Notes under the pieces: model-generated
Seen by the model: only the letters and a program-made list of their open reading frames with translations
Told to the model about the DNA's origin: nothing
Database searches by the model: none
Made by a program: the position numbers and the translations under genes
From: Diploptera punctata
Lineage: Eukaryota; Arthropoda; Insecta; Blattodea; Blaberidae
Length of the DNA stretch: 64,000 nt
Direction: 5' to 3'
NCBI GenBank assembly: GCA_030220185.1
Contig: JASPKZ010002336.1
Location: 406,501 to 470,500, forward strand
Part shown: positions 52,936 through 64,000 of the stretch, in pieces
How positions within the stretch are numbered: position 1 is the stretch's first letter
Layout of the letters: the number at the start of each line of letters is the position of its first letter

Positions 52936-54160
52936 TAAACCTGATGTATGACTCCATTTTCATTGGTTGAATAATGATTTTACCTTTAGGTGTGTAAGAA
53001 AATGTAGTTCTCTCTCTAACACTTGAAATAAAGGAAATAATAATAATAATAATAATATATATGTAATATTATACATGTCTATATAAGTTATATGGGAGAA
53101 TCTTAAAATATATAATTACAACTTTTATAAATTAAATAAGCATTGTTTTATTCTTACGCATATATAATTTTTTCATAAATAAATACGAAATTGAGGAAGT
53201 TCCTAATTATTGTGACCATCTTACCTTGTATTCAGTCTTATTTTTAGTGAAATATCAATATTTCTATTGATGACAGTTCTGTATACAATTCAGTCATATG
53301 GCAGGTAAAAGTAGCACCATGGTTCCCCCAACAGATGGAGCCAGCAGAGTAATATCTTATGCAAGTTTGTTTACAGTAAAGTGGAACTTAGCTCAGAATT
53401 AGTATAATTGCAACTACATTCTGAAGAGTCTTGTTATTTCAGAAAGTTTGTGATAAGATAATAATAACAATTTTTATAGGTAAAAAGGTATTCAAAGCCT
53501 GACTCTTAGGGGCCATATGCAAATACATTAGTCTCTGGTGAGTTGAGTTTTCTGTGAGAACGTGCAAAGTTCGAATTAGCGAGTTGCTGACTGGTCATGC
53601 ATGAAAGTAGTTTTTTTGTAATATTGGGAAGATTACCCAGAATTCTCAGCAATAAAACCACTTCCGTTATTTTCATCTGCTAGAGGAACACATTTACGCT
53701 TGCATCCCGCAAATAATACCTTATATGACGACGTCTGCATCGTGTGATATTACGCCGATTCTCCTGTTCTCCCAGTTGAATTCTTTCCTCTTCTCTGTGT
53801 ATACCGAAAACATGATCAAAGTCTTCAAGGTTCGACATCTTGGATAAAGCAGCAAGGTTTCAAAGTACATTGGTTCCCATTGGGTTACTCACAATTCGTT
53901 CTCTGCAAAGTCACCTCGCCAGGTAGCTTAGGAATTTCGACAATTATTATCACATGAACAGATTTTTGAGTATGCAAAAATGTCTTTGGATGCAACTTTC
54001 TCAGCAGAGAACGACTTTTACGGTCTAATGCATTCATAGATATGACCCTTTAGTCCATCATATTGCTTATGAGTTTGAAATTAAAAAATAGCTTCAAGAG
54101 CAAGAGCATTGAATTGTTGAAGGCATAGTAATATTCAAATAAACAGTATAACTAACTAAC
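52936..54160. other. intron, no feature recognised
   Basis: A short (AAT)n run near 53038-53058. Elsewhere no ORF over 60 codons and no repeat that I can match in the window. Confidence 0.55.
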
Positions 54161-54194
54161 TCTAACTCAGTCACTATCAAACCCGTAGGTTCAT

Positions 54195-54755
54195 TATATT
54201 TGAAGAGAAAAATTTTCGCCTAGACCGGGACTCGAACCCGGGACCCTTGGCTTTCCGGGCCAAGTGCTCTACCAACTGAGCTACCGAGGCGAGTTTTCTA
54301 ATGATGTTTTTATTATTGATTTAACATTTCTCAATGAAAGATAAATTATATTTGAAGAGAAAATTTTTTTTTCAATAATAAAAACATCATTAGAAGCCTT
54401 ACTAGCTTTATAAAGTAATGTTAAATTCCCAATAAAAAAAAAAAATTTTCTCTTCAAATATAATTTATCTTTCATTGAGAAATGTTAAATCAATAATAAA
54501 AACATCATTAGAAGCCTTACTAGCTTTATAAAGTAATGTTAAATTCCCAATAAATGTCTTCTTAACTAAGAAGCCGCCATTTGCAAAGATAGAAGCAATG
54601 GTTTCAAAAGCATTTGGCGATAGGGAATTACAACGTATATAAGAGAAAAATTTGCATCTAGATCGTAGCTCAGTTGGTAGAGCACTTGGCCCAGAAAGCC
54701 AAGGGTCCCAGGTTCGAGTCCCGGTCTAGGCGAAAATTTTTCTCTTCAAATATAA
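54195..54755. repeat. tRNA-like foldback, family A
   Basis: Reverse body at 54216-54290 with good boxes. The direct body at about 54665-54731 has lost 13 bases of the 5' acceptor. Spacer sequences between them are inverted (tcaataataaaaacatcatt). Confidence 0.72.
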
Positions 54756-55118
54756 TGTTTTTATTACCTTACCTCATATCCTTTTTCTTCTGTACTGCAG
54801 TTTCGGAGCTTATCTCCATCGTCAGTAGCCTCTGGTCGACCGGTGTTATGTTGTTTCATGGCGGTTTCCTTCTTACTTCTATCGGTGGACCAATGAACTC
54901 CTGCAAATTTTGACCTATCCAGAGGTTCATTGGTCCACCAATAGAAGTAAGAAGGAAACCGCCAAGAAACGACATAACACCGGTCGACCAGAGGCTACTG
55001 ACGATGGAGATAAGCTCCGAAACTGCAGTATAGAAGGAAAAGATATGAAGTGAGGTAATAAAAACATTAATTTAATTCTTAAATTAAACCTCATAGTGTT
55101 CTTTCCCTGTGAAAGTTA
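54756..55118. mobile_element. PLE foldback, family I
   Basis: Arms with ctcacctcatatcctt... meet near 54900. Right end full tail (cctcatagtgttctttccct), left end short, joined directly to the tRNA-like repeat. Confidence 0.78.
54993..55036 (+). ncRNA. candidate hammerhead ribozyme, family I
   Basis: CUGACGA (54998-55004), extra U55005, stem II GGAG (55006-55009) with CUCC (55015-55018), GAAA (55019-55022), palindrome ACUGCAGU (55022-55029), cut after A55030, stem I CUA (54995-54997) with UAG (55031-55033). The facing minus copy at 54790-54836 is also intact. Confidence 0.68.
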
Positions 55119-55542
55119 AATATATACATGTCCATATGTTATAATATTATTGGAAATTGATAATTGAAATTTGGAATAGATCGGATACATCAACTCAACT
55201 CCATTAATAACTACCAACGATAGATAGCATTCGTAAAAATGCAATAGGATCATGAAAGCCAAACTGGAATATCTAGTTTGAAATCAAATTACTTAACATT
55301 ATTCAATGTGAAGAGAGATTAAGAGTATTCTTAAAATACAAAATAAACTCTATCAACATATAGACAAACTCATGTTTCACAGATATTATTCTTCTTTGAT
55401 TTCGATAAGATTATTCAATTTAAAACATGGTAAAAGCATGTATATAATTTGTTACATTGCAATTTGTCATGATAACACTCTTGGCAGTTATTAAAATATT
55501 GAATCAATTTACATCGTTTGGATGGAAATTTTGACTACGATC

Positions 55543-55707
55543 AATAATTTTCTTTAAATCATATTCAAAATTTGCACCAAGACCGGCTATAAATATTGTT
55601 AATCCAGAAATAATTAAAAGAAAAGTATTTAATTCTTTCCCAAAAGAGGGGATAAATCGAACTAATAAATATATCCCTGCTATAACAAGAGTTGAAGAGT
55701 GTATACT
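55543..55707 (-). pseudogene. nuclear copy of mitochondrial ND5 (NUMT)
   Basis: The minus strand encodes SIHSSTLVIAGIYLLVRFIP, then FLLIISGLTIFIAGLGANFE and YDLKKII. This is the conserved core of NADH dehydrogenase subunit 5, with HSSTLVxAGxYLLxRF and AGLGANFExDLKKIIA. Matching sequence begins and ends abruptly, about 55 residues. The wider frame 55504-55725 continues into unrelated residues. It lies in an intron on the opposite strand of the host gene, so it is not functional here. A contaminating mitochondrial read is unlikely because both flanks are nuclear. Confidence 0.8.
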
Positions 55708-56224
55708 TGCTTTTTTGTTTCTCATAAAGCTATCAACCTTATGATTCCTTATTTCTAATTAATGATACTAATTGTGCGCTATTTAAGATAACAATCAATC
55801 GTTTAAGATTGTGAGAAACAGTGATCTCTCTAATCTAAGATTTAACATTACTTAATTAATTCAAATAAACGTAAGTAAGCACATGATTGAATTTTCCACA
55901 AGATAAATATGTATGTCAGCAGTTTGTTTATAAAATAAGTTTTGAACTTTGAGTAACTTACAAAATTGGCATCATGTGATAAATAAAGAGGGCCTTCACT
56001 TTAGATTATAGTATCAAAATAAGATATCAATACAGACATTGAGATTAGACATTACCGAATGATCAGGTGTTTATCTCTGTCACATGTATCTTACTTAACG
56101 TCTGATCTTTTTAGAGTATCCAAAGTTATCAACAATGCAGAAAGTAATCACAATTTTGCTTAGACCTATTTGTAAAACCCATTAACACACCAACCCTAAG
56201 TATACATGACTTTGATTACCCTAT

Positions 56225-56680
56225 AACTCTAACTAACTAACTGGTACTATCGAGCCTGTAGGTTCATGGCCGCGCAGGCATAAGCTCTCCATACATCCCT
56301 ATCCTGAGCTAATGCTTTCCAATCATTCCCTGTATAATCTTCTTCTTCTTCCTTCCAAGTATTAGGCCAAGGCCTGTTACAATCCTATAGAAAATTTTCC
56401 CTCCAGCGTTTCATAGGACAGCCCAGTGTCCGGGAAATTCTCGTATAAGACTTGAAAGTATAATAATAGTCCCTTCGATTGGTTGCTGGCCAAAGGACTA
56501 CTTCCCTCAAATCATAGTTAATGCTATTCTTCCACTTCATTCTTGGTCTACCAACTGGGCATTTTCGCTCTTGTTTTCCTACAAGAATCTTCCATGCATG
56601 TATTTCATTCCCAATTCGTGCCACATGTCCTGCCCATTGCAGTCTTTCAAATGATTGGAGTGCATGCATTAGCACATTTA
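56225..56680 (-). pseudogene. LINE 3' fragment (type of 17590), split by repeat D
   Basis: Minus strand: LQWAGHVARIGNEIHAWKIL, VGKQERKCPVGRPRMKWKNS, INYDLREV; tail taactaactggtactatcga at left. A family D fragment (56337-56497) interrupts it. Confidence 0.8.
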
Positions 56681-56837
56681 CTCAGATATCATTAAGCAGA
56701 TAATGTTTTATTTTAGGAAGTAATATTTTGAGGTTCTTTTTAATCAAGTTTTTTGAGTCTATACTATCTTACCTCAATTTAATGTTGATTTGTTCTTGAA
56801 CATGTTTTGATTAGTCTTCTAATCATCATCAGTCTGG

Positions 56838-56886
56838 CCATGCTGAGGATGATTAGAAGATTAATCGAAACATGTTCGAGAACAAA
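56838..56886 (+). ncRNA. candidate hammerhead ribozyme, family IV variant
   Basis: CUGAGGA (56843-56849), extra U, stem II GAUUA (56851-56855) with UAAUC (56862-56866), GAAA (56867-56870), palindrome ACAUGU (56870-56875). The facing arm has CUGAUGA and AAAA. Confidence 0.6.
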
Positions 56887-56917
56887 TCAACATTAAATTG
56901 AGGTAAGATAGTACAGA

Positions 56918-57274
56918 ATTAAATTAATGTTTTTATTACCTCACCTCATATCCTTTTTCTTCTATACTGCAGTTTTGGAGCTTATCTCCATCGTCAGTAG
57001 CCTCTGGTCGACCGGTGTTATGTCTTTTCCTGGCGGTTTCCTTCTTACTTCTATCAGTGGACCTGTTCCAGAGGTTCATCGGTCCACCGCTAGAAGTAAG
57101 AAGGAAACCGTCAGGAAACGACATAACACCGGTCGACCAGAGGCTACTGACGATGGAGATAAGCTCCAAAACTGCAGTATAGAAGAAAAAGGATATGAGG
57201 TGAGGTAATAAAAACATTAATTTAATTCTTAAATTAAACCTCATAGTGTTCTTTCCCTGTGAAAGTTAAATAAA
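56918..57274. mobile_element. PLE foldback, family I, inside a PLE
   Basis: Exact 14-bp duplication taagatagtacaga (56904-56917 and 57275-57288). Left end short, right end full tail. Both ribozyme-like motifs have GAAA changed to AAAA. Confidence 0.9.
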
Positions 57275-57899
57275 TAAGATAGTACAGACTAAAAAAATTG
57301 ATCATAAGCAGTTTTTTCCAAAAAAAAATTGAAACAGAATTACAGCCAGGTTGCAAGTTAATTGGCCATGAATGAGCGATCTATAATCCTTCAAGGAGAC
57401 AGAGAAGAGTGAAAGTTTGAGGGTTGGGATACTAGTCCTTATATAAGGATGTGAAAATATTACTACTGATAACACTTTAGTACACCCTCAGTTTAAGATT
57501 AGTGCACTGTTATAAGTGATCTGATATTTTCTACTATGGATAACAAGAAAAGTACTTGGGCTCGAGCAAACACATATACACCAAAATCGAGTGAGAGATA
57601 ATTTAAAGATCCCTTATTGTACTAGTGATACTCGCTCATCTGCAAAACTCTGCAGTCGTCTGTTAGAGGCCTCTGCATTTGCCATGCCTCATTGCACATT
57701 GACTTGCCAGTATGCCAGTCGAGACCAGTAGGGACGATGCAGTGTGCCTCTGAAGTTGCATTTTGTGAAGTTATTTGTGTAGTGAAGCTTCGGATGGGTC
57801 GGTGATAGGTAATCAATCCTGCTGTATTGCGATTGGTTGAGATGAAGTTATGAAGAACTCTTCTTCGTGAAGATGGTATTGGTGTAGAAGATGAATCAT

Positions 57900-58910
57900 T
57901 TACATGTTTTCTGGTATCTGTTATAGTGCAGAAATATGAGCATAAGTTAGAAACAGATACTGTTGTAACACTAACACATAATTATGATGCTAGTGATGAT
58001 AATGACGAACAACTCATTGCAAGTGGTAGTGATATGGCAAGTGCGGGAAGAGGCGATGGAAGTAGTGAAAGTGAATTCCAACCCTCTCCTGATAAGAAGG
58101 TTAAAGTCGCAAGTATCATCACAGCATTTGATGACAACACAGTAGAGAACATATACGATGATTATCACGTAAGAGGTTTCAACATATACGACAAGCTTCT
58201 GTAAAGATACCCTAAACTGAAGGCTAAAAGCAATATTAAAAACATAGTGGACTACGTGGCAAAGAAACGAGAAGGAAATACAGTTTTCAAAGGAAATCTT
58301 ACACTGCAGTTCAAACATAAACGGATACTGTTGTAGTATCTGCAGTTCAAGATTATCAAGGAGCGTGTAATGGCGAAATTTGATGAAGCGTGAGAATGCG
58401 GTTCTGCCATTCATTATTGGCATTTACAACATTGGGCATTGGACGTAGCCAGAAATCTCGGGTGTACAAACTTTACAGCTTCACTAGGATTTATTACTAA
58501 TTTGAAAAAGGAGTTTAGGATAACATCACGCCGTATCACTATGCTCCAAGCACGAAAAGATAAGGATGACGAAGAAGAGCTGATTCAAAGAGCTCAAATG
58601 TTTGTTGCTGACGTCAGTGAGCATATCACAACAGAAAAAATTGAAATTAGTTCTGTATGGAACTGTAATCAGAGTCTGTTCAACTGCAAGCTTTCTTCTG
58701 ACAGAACGCTATCCATGAAAGGGGAGAGAAACACTGTCTCGATGTTGCAATCAGTTAACAGTGCAACACATAGTTACATGATTGATGTTGCTATATCAAT
58801 GGAAGGACGATTGGCAGACAAACTATATTTGCTTCCAAGAACCTAGTGGAAATTTGGACGTGGCATTCAACACTGATATTATAGAATGTGCAAATATGAT
58901 ATGCGATCAA
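57900..58910 (+). pseudogene. pogo/DDE_1-family transposase, decayed
   Basis: Several frames read one protein. An acidic N-terminal part (57926-58204) ends at a stop. Later comes GCTNFTASLGFITNLKKEF, RITSRRITMLQARKD (DNA-binding side), then SVWNCNQSLFNCKL and HSYMIDVAISMEGRLADKLY and, in the next frame, QEPSGN. The WNxDQS motif that carries the first catalytic Asp reads WNCNQS here. Stops and frameshifts confirm it is dead. Ends not identified. Confidence 0.7.
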
Positions 58911-59190
58911 CTTGCTTTTCTTCACTGTGCGTTTTGTAGTCATTCATATTGCTGTGAGCATTTTATTGAAAGTCCCCATTTACATTTATAGTTAAGATAT
59001 CTGCATTGCGTATGGCTTCTACAATGACATCTACAGTGATATCTAGAGCATGATTGCAGTTTTGCAGAAAAACTACACCCACCAGTACATTGAGAGGTAC
59101 GTAATGGTCCTGTAACCAAACTTTCGTACAGAAATGTTTGTTCGAGCCCAAATACTTTCCTTGTAAGTGACATAGTAATTCAGCTATATA

Positions 59191-59859
59191 CAGTGTGATT
59201 ATAAAGTCCCAGTACATTTTGTGGATAACATAGCGCAAATAAAACAAAAATTATAAGGCAGTTTCTACTATCAAGTTAGTGTTCAACATAACCTCCATCA
59301 ATCTCAAAACATGTTTCCCCAACGCACCGTCATCCGGAAAACATGCACCAACATATCCTCTGTAATCATTTCACTCGCCTGGCGTATGCGTTCTTTCAGC
59401 ACTTGCAGATTAGAAAACTTGGTTCTGTACACCTGTTGCTTGATGAACCCCCAAGCCAAAAGTCCAGGGGTGCGAGGTCTGGCGAACGAGGTGCCCAGAT
59501 ACGAGGAGATGCCCTTCCAATCCACCTTTTGGGAAACCTGTCATTGAGATACCCGCGTATAGCCAGAGCAAAGTGTGGTGGTGCTCCATCTTGTTGCAAC
59601 ACCACTGTATCAATGATATCATCTTGCTTTAACTGTGGCTGTAAGAAAAGTTGCAACATATCAAGATACACGTCTCCCATGATGGTTTCCTTTGGAATCT
59701 GTCTCTAACTTCCTCGTACAACTGGCCTCTTAAACGCGCAGCAACAATCTCTATCCGCTTTTCAATGGTGAACATATTTGTATCTTTCGAATTGCTGTAA
59801 CAGAAATACGATATGTAAGCGATTTCTTTAAAATGTACTGGGACTTTATAATCATACTG
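59191..59859 (-). mobile_element. internally deleted mariner-type element
   Basis: TA on both sides (59189-59190, 59860-59861), inverted ends gattataaagtcccagtac. Minus-strand coding keeps the catalytic half: VVLQQDGAPPHFAL (second Asp) and PRSPDLAPLDFWL (third, 41 residues later), then LKERIRQASEMITEDML in another frame. The N-terminal half is deleted. Confidence 0.85.
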
Positions 59860-59922
59860 TATATTGAAGGTAAGAATTTATTGCTTCTACATCTACAATG
59901 GCAAGTTAATTTAGTTTTGCTT

Positions 59923-61208
59923 TTTTTTATTTATATATTAAATTTGGGAATTTTTAACATTATGAGGTTCAATTCATAAGAATTAAATGAATTGTGATTT
60001 CTTCTTACCTCATACTTTTTTTTTAATGTTTTTTTTAAACACAGCACTGCAGTATCAGCGACCAATTGTTACCATCATCAGCTGTTTTCACGACTGTAAA
60101 TTTTTTCTTTTGCCGGTAATTATCCAAACTGCCATCTGGTGTTCTTTTGAAGGAATTATTTTCTAAACTGCCATCTGGTGTTCTTTTGAAGGAATCATTT
60201 TCTAAATTGCCATCTGTTGTATTTTTGAAGAACTTTGTATCAAGCTCGGTTCATCTGGAATCTCCAAGTTCATGGTTCTAGTATGGTTTTTTTGAATATA
60301 TATTTTTTCCCAAACTGTTAAATCCAAAGGTTTAGATAGATGTTTCAAAAGTTTTGCTTCTTTTCCAATCCTATGTTGCTCTAATAAACTATGTGCTGCT
60401 ATAGCTGATTTTTCAATTTCTCCATTCTTTGTGTTTCTGAAGTGTTCTTTTTTACGAGTTTCCAAGTTCCTTTTTGTTTTTCCTATATATATCTTGTTGC
60501 AATCTTTGCAATCAATTTGATAAATTCCAGATTTTTTGTTGTCTGGGGTGTTAAATTTATTGTTAGTTAACAGAAGATTACCCAGGTTGATATATTAAAT
60601 TTTCTGAAAATTTTTTGAAACTTATTATGAACTTTAGGATGGTAAGTAAATTTCTTGAACTTTACATCTTTCTTGAAATCTTGTTGTAAGGTGGTGTATT
60701 CCTGTAACCTTTTTTGTTGTTTAAATTTCTTTAATTTATTCTTTATTATGTCTTCACCAAAACCATTTATTTTAGCAACATGTACAATATGATTATATTC
60801 CTTGTCAAAATCTTCTACATTAAGTGGACTATTTATCAATCTGTGCAATAAACTATTGAAAATTGGATGTTTATGTGACAAATGATTAAAACCCTGAAGA
60901 TTTTATGTAGTTGTCAGTATGTGTGTCTTTTCTATAAATATTAAATTCAATATTTAAATTAATATTGGGAAGTTTGAAAATGTATGAGGTGAGTCGATTA
61001 AAATATGTTCTCCACTCACTATTAATTAAATTCAATTCTTTGCTGTTGTTCATTTCTATTAAGTATAAATCTAAAAATGGGATCTTGTTCAATTTCAATA
61101 GTGAATTTCACTGACTCATCCTGAAGATTAAGCAATTTCAATGCATCTTGTGTTTAAAAAAATATAGAAGTATGAGGTAAGAAGAAATCATGATTCATTT
61201 AATTCTTA
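59923..61208 (-). mobile_element. longest PLE copy here, family II
   Basis: Exact 12-bp duplication ttagttttgctt (59911-59922 and 61209-61220). Left end full tail; the right is a short inverted arm (tatgaggtaagaagaaatca) without tail. It covers the PLE from the reverse transcriptase end to the 3' end. Confidence 0.88.
60202..61098 (-). pseudogene. PLE reverse transcriptase end, linker and GIY-YIG
   Basis: Reading from 61098 on the minus strand: FNIYRKDTHTDNYIKSSGF (the Penelope-type 'IYRK-THTD-Y' motif at the end of the RT), a linker (SHKHPIFNSLLHRLINSPLN, FTYHPKVHNKFQKIFRKFN), remains of GIY-YIG with KEHFRNTKNGEIEKSAIAAH, and WEKIYIQKNHTRTMNLEIP. A PLE-type terminal sequence with tgaggtgagtcgattaaaat is embedded near 60985. 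Frameshifts break it. This copy best shows that the family is Penelope-like. Confidence 0.85.
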
Positions 61209-61222
61209 TTAGTTTTGCTTAA

Positions 61223-61325
61223 TAATAAGTTTGATCTGTTTTATTCTTATCTCGTACAACGATATGAGGTAAGAAAAACAGACCAAACTTATTAAGTAAA
61301 ACCTCATAATGTTACTTCCTATTGT
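61223..61325. repeat. PLE-type mini-hairpin
   Basis: Arms aataagtttgatctgtttta and complement; right tail aacctcataatgttacttcc. Similar in size to 41020-41124. Confidence 0.65.
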
Positions 61326-61885
61326 ATTTTCAAATTAGTTATGCTTATTATCCGAAAGATGTCATGAATGGTATGTGGTCAACATACCAACCCAATGAGA
61401 CATCTTGTAGGTATTACTAGGATGAAGGAGCTCGGTAAATTTTGCTTAAGGATGTTTTATGAGCCTGAAAATCTTCAGAGTTGGGACCCATGGCTTAAAG
61501 TCCCTCTAGGAGGACTTGCTCTTTGGATTTTTCCATCCTAAAAAATCTATTGATCTTGGTCAGGTTTGTACTGCGACCCTCGGGACCAAAGGCAAGGAAC
61601 ACAACCACTAGTCCACCACAGCCGACATTTATTGCTTCACTCATTGAAAAGTTTATGTCTACAGAAGAACTAAGATTACATTATCTTACAATCAAGTAAA
61701 TAATTTTTAAAGAAACAGAAAGGATCTGTAACTGTTGTTAGTAAAATATTATTTTTTTTTGTAGATTGAATAAATTTTGGATTTTTGTTTCTAATTATTT
61801 ACTCTGAAATTTTGGAGTGTTCTGCTTATTTTATGGATATGCATTCAGAGGAAGAATATTTTTAACTGTAAATAATTTGTTTTAG
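61326..61885. other. intron before exon k, no feature recognised
   Basis: A tRNA-like or SINE piece may be hidden near 61560-61625 (ggtttgtactgcgaccctcg), too weak to call. Confidence 0.5.
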
Positions 61886-62108
61886 TATGGAGGAATGTGA
61901 AGCCCTATGCAATCGTCTGGCCATCATGGTTAATGGACAGTTTATGTGCATGGGTGGCATTCAATACCTAAAACAGAAGTTTGGCCAAGGTTTCACAATA
62001 ATGGTAAAATTGAGAGTAACTGGGTCTGATGAACAAATTTTAAACAGACTTAAGACAGACATAGAAGAGAGTTTTAGATCTGGATGTATTCTTAAGGATG
62101 AACATCAG
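61886..62108 (+). CDS. ABCA-type transporter, exon k (end of second ATPase domain)
   Basis: This 223-base exon has acceptor ttgttttag and donor CAG|gtaatg. It encodes [18 protein letters not shown], then [19 protein letters not shown] and the regulatory-domain start ([19 protein letters not shown]...). '[19 protein letters not shown]' and 'G-x-x-QYLK-x-KFG-x-G' are textbook ABCA sequences. It ends in phase 0. The remaining C-terminal exons (the region with the VSQTTLEQVF-type motif) are not found before position 64000 and must be downstream. Confidence 0.95.
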
Positions 62109-62689
62109 GTAATGTAATTTCTTATTTTATATAATAATCATTTATAACACTGAAAATATATTTACATTAGTTTTTGTGCTGAAAAAATTAAAATATAATC
62201 AACAAGTAACTGAAGCATCCACATTATTTCTGTGGCAATAGTAAAAAAAAATGGAAAGAAAAACTGCATTTACCATGTGATAAAACAGAATTTGTATAAG
62301 CAGAGTTAATAACTAAGGTGAATAAATATGAGGTGAGTGATCAAATGTTACCTAAATTATCTAAACTATGGTTTATCATTAGACATAAAATCGGGGCTTT
62401 CAAACTATCAAATTGCTACTAAAATAATGATTAAAAATACTGCAGAACCACTTACCAAATACTTGGTTTCTCCCCGTTCTTGGGTTACCTATTTAAAATG
62501 TTGCATCATTCCACTGCTCTTTCCTTTCCTCAGACTCGGAAAGTGTATCTAGTATCAATTATTATGAATATGATTTGGAGAAAGAACTTATTTTTATCTT
62601 TATAACTACTTTGAAAGTCCCATATTTTTACGTACTTTTATGTGCTATAGGTCTCAAGTAATGAAAATTCTTTAATCATAGAAACAGGC

Positions 62690-62855
62690 ATAATAATAAT
62701 ATTATTATTATTATTTTATCATTATTATGAATCATTATTATCATCATTAATCATTATCATCATCCTCCTCGTCTTCATCACCATCCTCATCATCTTCTTC
62801 CTCATCTTCATTATCATCCTTATCATCATCCTCATCATCATCAATCATCATTTAA
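62690..62855. repeat. microsatellite, (ATT)n then degenerate (TCA/TCC)n
   Basis: Long trinucleotide-type tract rich in cat, cct and ctt. Confidence 0.9.
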
Positions 62856-63062
62856 ATTTTCTACAGAAATAAAATATATTCAAAATAAGTAGCTCTGTAT
62901 TTAGTATCCAGTCAGATGCATGTTGTTGGAATGGAAGCAGTTTAACGTCCAAAGCAAGTCAACAAAATATGAGGTGAAGTATGAATTCCAACTCCTTTTA
63001 ATGATATTAAATAAACTACACAGTCTTACTTGCTAAAAATACCAATATGAACACAAATTTTG

Positions 63063-63404
63063 ATTATATTATTTTTAGTCTGATCATCTTACCTTAATAT
63101 TAATGTTGATTTGTTCTTGAACATGTTTCAAAACAAACAATTCTGTTTTATCGTCAGCTTGTCCAGACTGGTTTTATTTATGTTGCACAACCTGGATGTC
63201 GATGTCAGCTCCATCCTGTGGTTGACATTCAGGTTGTGCATCATAATGCAACATAAATAAAACCAGTCTGGACAAACTGACGATAAAACAGAATTGTTTT
63301 GAAACATGTTCAGGAACAAATCAATATTAATATTTAGGTAAGATGATCAGACTAAAAATAAAATAATTAAAATAACCTCAAAATATCACTTCCTAAAATT
63401 AAAT
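63063..63404. mobile_element. PLE foldback, family IV
   Basis: Exact 10-bp duplication acaaattttg (63053-63062 and 63405-63414). Left end short, right end full tail aataacctcaaaatatcact. The plus-strand ribozyme-like motif (63277-63312) is intact; the minus one has an insertion before stem II. Confidence 0.87.
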
Positions 63405-63420
63405 ACAAATTTTGGATAGA

Positions 63421-63786
63421 ATTTTATTTAAGAAAGAAAAGTTAACTTGAATCGGGACTTGAACCCTGGTTCTCTGATTCTATGCATCAGTATAATACCA
63501 ATTACACCATTTGAGCCACAATAATAAGTCAACATTTCTTTACTCTTATATAATTCTCGTTCATCCAAAGGCTAATAGCTGTTGCTGTCACTTTAGGATG
63601 AACGAGAATTATATAAGAGGAAAGAAATGTTGACATTCTTATCATGGCTCGATTGGTATAATTGGTATCATACTGATGTGTAAAATTAGAGATCCAGGGT
63701 TCAAGACCTGGTTCGAGTGTTAATTTTTCTTTCTTAAATGAACACAAATCTTAAATTGTGTAATGTTAACATTTGTATATTTTATT
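63421..63786. mobile_element. tRNA-like foldback element, family F
   Basis: Inverted bodies (about 63455-63525 minus, 63650-63718 plus) with inverted spacers (atataattctcgttcatcc). Weak 8-bp duplication attttatt. Right side longer. Confidence 0.6.
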
Positions 63787-64000
63787 AGTGTACATTAATG
63801 TATTTTAATCTGTATAGTTAGTACGAGTATAATACTACTATTAAGATAAAAGTTAAATGTTTCCATATAGTTAATTATTTTCAATGTTGTTTGATTAGTA
63901 TTAGATTAATATTCTCATTATGCTAGATTTTCTTCTTAATTGATCAGGGTTTATCAGGTTAAACTAATTTATGAAAGAAAACATTTTGAGACTGTAAAAA

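Larger units (their letters stand above)
56706..57300. mobile_element. PLE foldback, family IV variant, hosting another PLE
   Basis: Small palindrome 56735-56915 with ttaatgttgatttgttctt and complement. Left end full tail (ttaggaagtaatattttgagg). Its right end is split by 56918-57274. Confidence 0.8.

Noticed and set aside
57926..58204. Acidic 92-residue protein as a host gene
   Set aside because: It lies directly upstream of transposase remnants in the same direction and looks like the transposon's N-terminal part; no splice structure was found.
62337..62552. Missing last exon of the ABCA gene
   Set aside because: The translation does not contain the expected C-terminal ABCA motifs and lacks a fitting acceptor in phase 0. 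The last exons are taken to be outside the window.

Overview
This window is a piece of a repeat-rich animal nuclear genome, most likely an insect. There are no dense ORFs and no bacterial gene layout. One multi-exon gene runs left to right across the whole window, and almost everything between its exons is transposon-derived. LINE remnants of kinds common in insects, mariner, piggyBac and pogo relics, an ND5-like mitochondrial fragment and large AT-rich introns all fit this. I cannot name the species; a cockroach-like or hemipteran-like insect is a guess.

Host gene: eleven well supported exons on the + strand (1308-1396, 11617-11729, 20275-20718, 23802-24090, 30769-30894, 33540-33752, 37918-38214, 40764-41005, 47257-47404, 51702-51912, 61886-62108) join in phase. 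They encode about 800 residues of an ABC transporter of subfamily A (ABCA3-like): the linker after the first ATPase domain, the second membrane domain with its large loop, and the second ATPase domain with intact Walker A, Q-loop, signature, Walker B and H-loop. The first half of the protein and the extreme C-terminus lie outside the window. A twelfth, phase-symmetric candidate exon lies at 10204-10368. Exons make up about 4 percent of the window.

Introns: the dominant invaders are Penelope-like elements (PLEs), recognised by GIY-YIG endonuclease coding, the region linking it to the reverse transcriptase, and a fragment of reverse transcriptase end. Most copies are short inverted (foldback) structures with the same element end pointing outward on both sides, flanked by 10-14 bp target duplications. 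Near that end most families carry a candidate hammerhead ribozyme: CUGANGA, one extra base, a stem II that differs between families but always pairs, then GAAA and a palindromic stem III.

A second set of repeats has a tRNA-like body with Pol III A and B boxes in 300-320 bp units. They occur as tandem dimers and trimers or as foldbacks, at about 4.4-8.5, 10.9-11.5, 13.3-14.25, 20.8-21.9, 28.3-30.5, 35.1-35.6, 40.06-40.7, 51.0-51.6, 54.2-54.75 and 63.4-63.8 kb. In the copies whose edges could be read they follow the same rule as the PLEs: short target duplications, and one outward end longer than the other by a fixed tail. I infer that they are non-autonomous partners of the PLEs in which a tRNA-like RNA sits where the ribozyme sits in the PLE. 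This is the most unusual thing in the window.

Other content: LINE fragments of at least three types, several SINE families, mariner-type elements (2.2-3.35, 20.9-21.5, 42.4-43.8, 59.2-59.9 kb), a piggyBac-type element (24.7-25.7 kb), pogo/DDE_1 remnants (31.0-31.75, 57.9-58.9 kb), two possible MITEs, microsatellites and an ND5-like NUMT (55.5-55.7 kb). Insertions are nested up to three deep.
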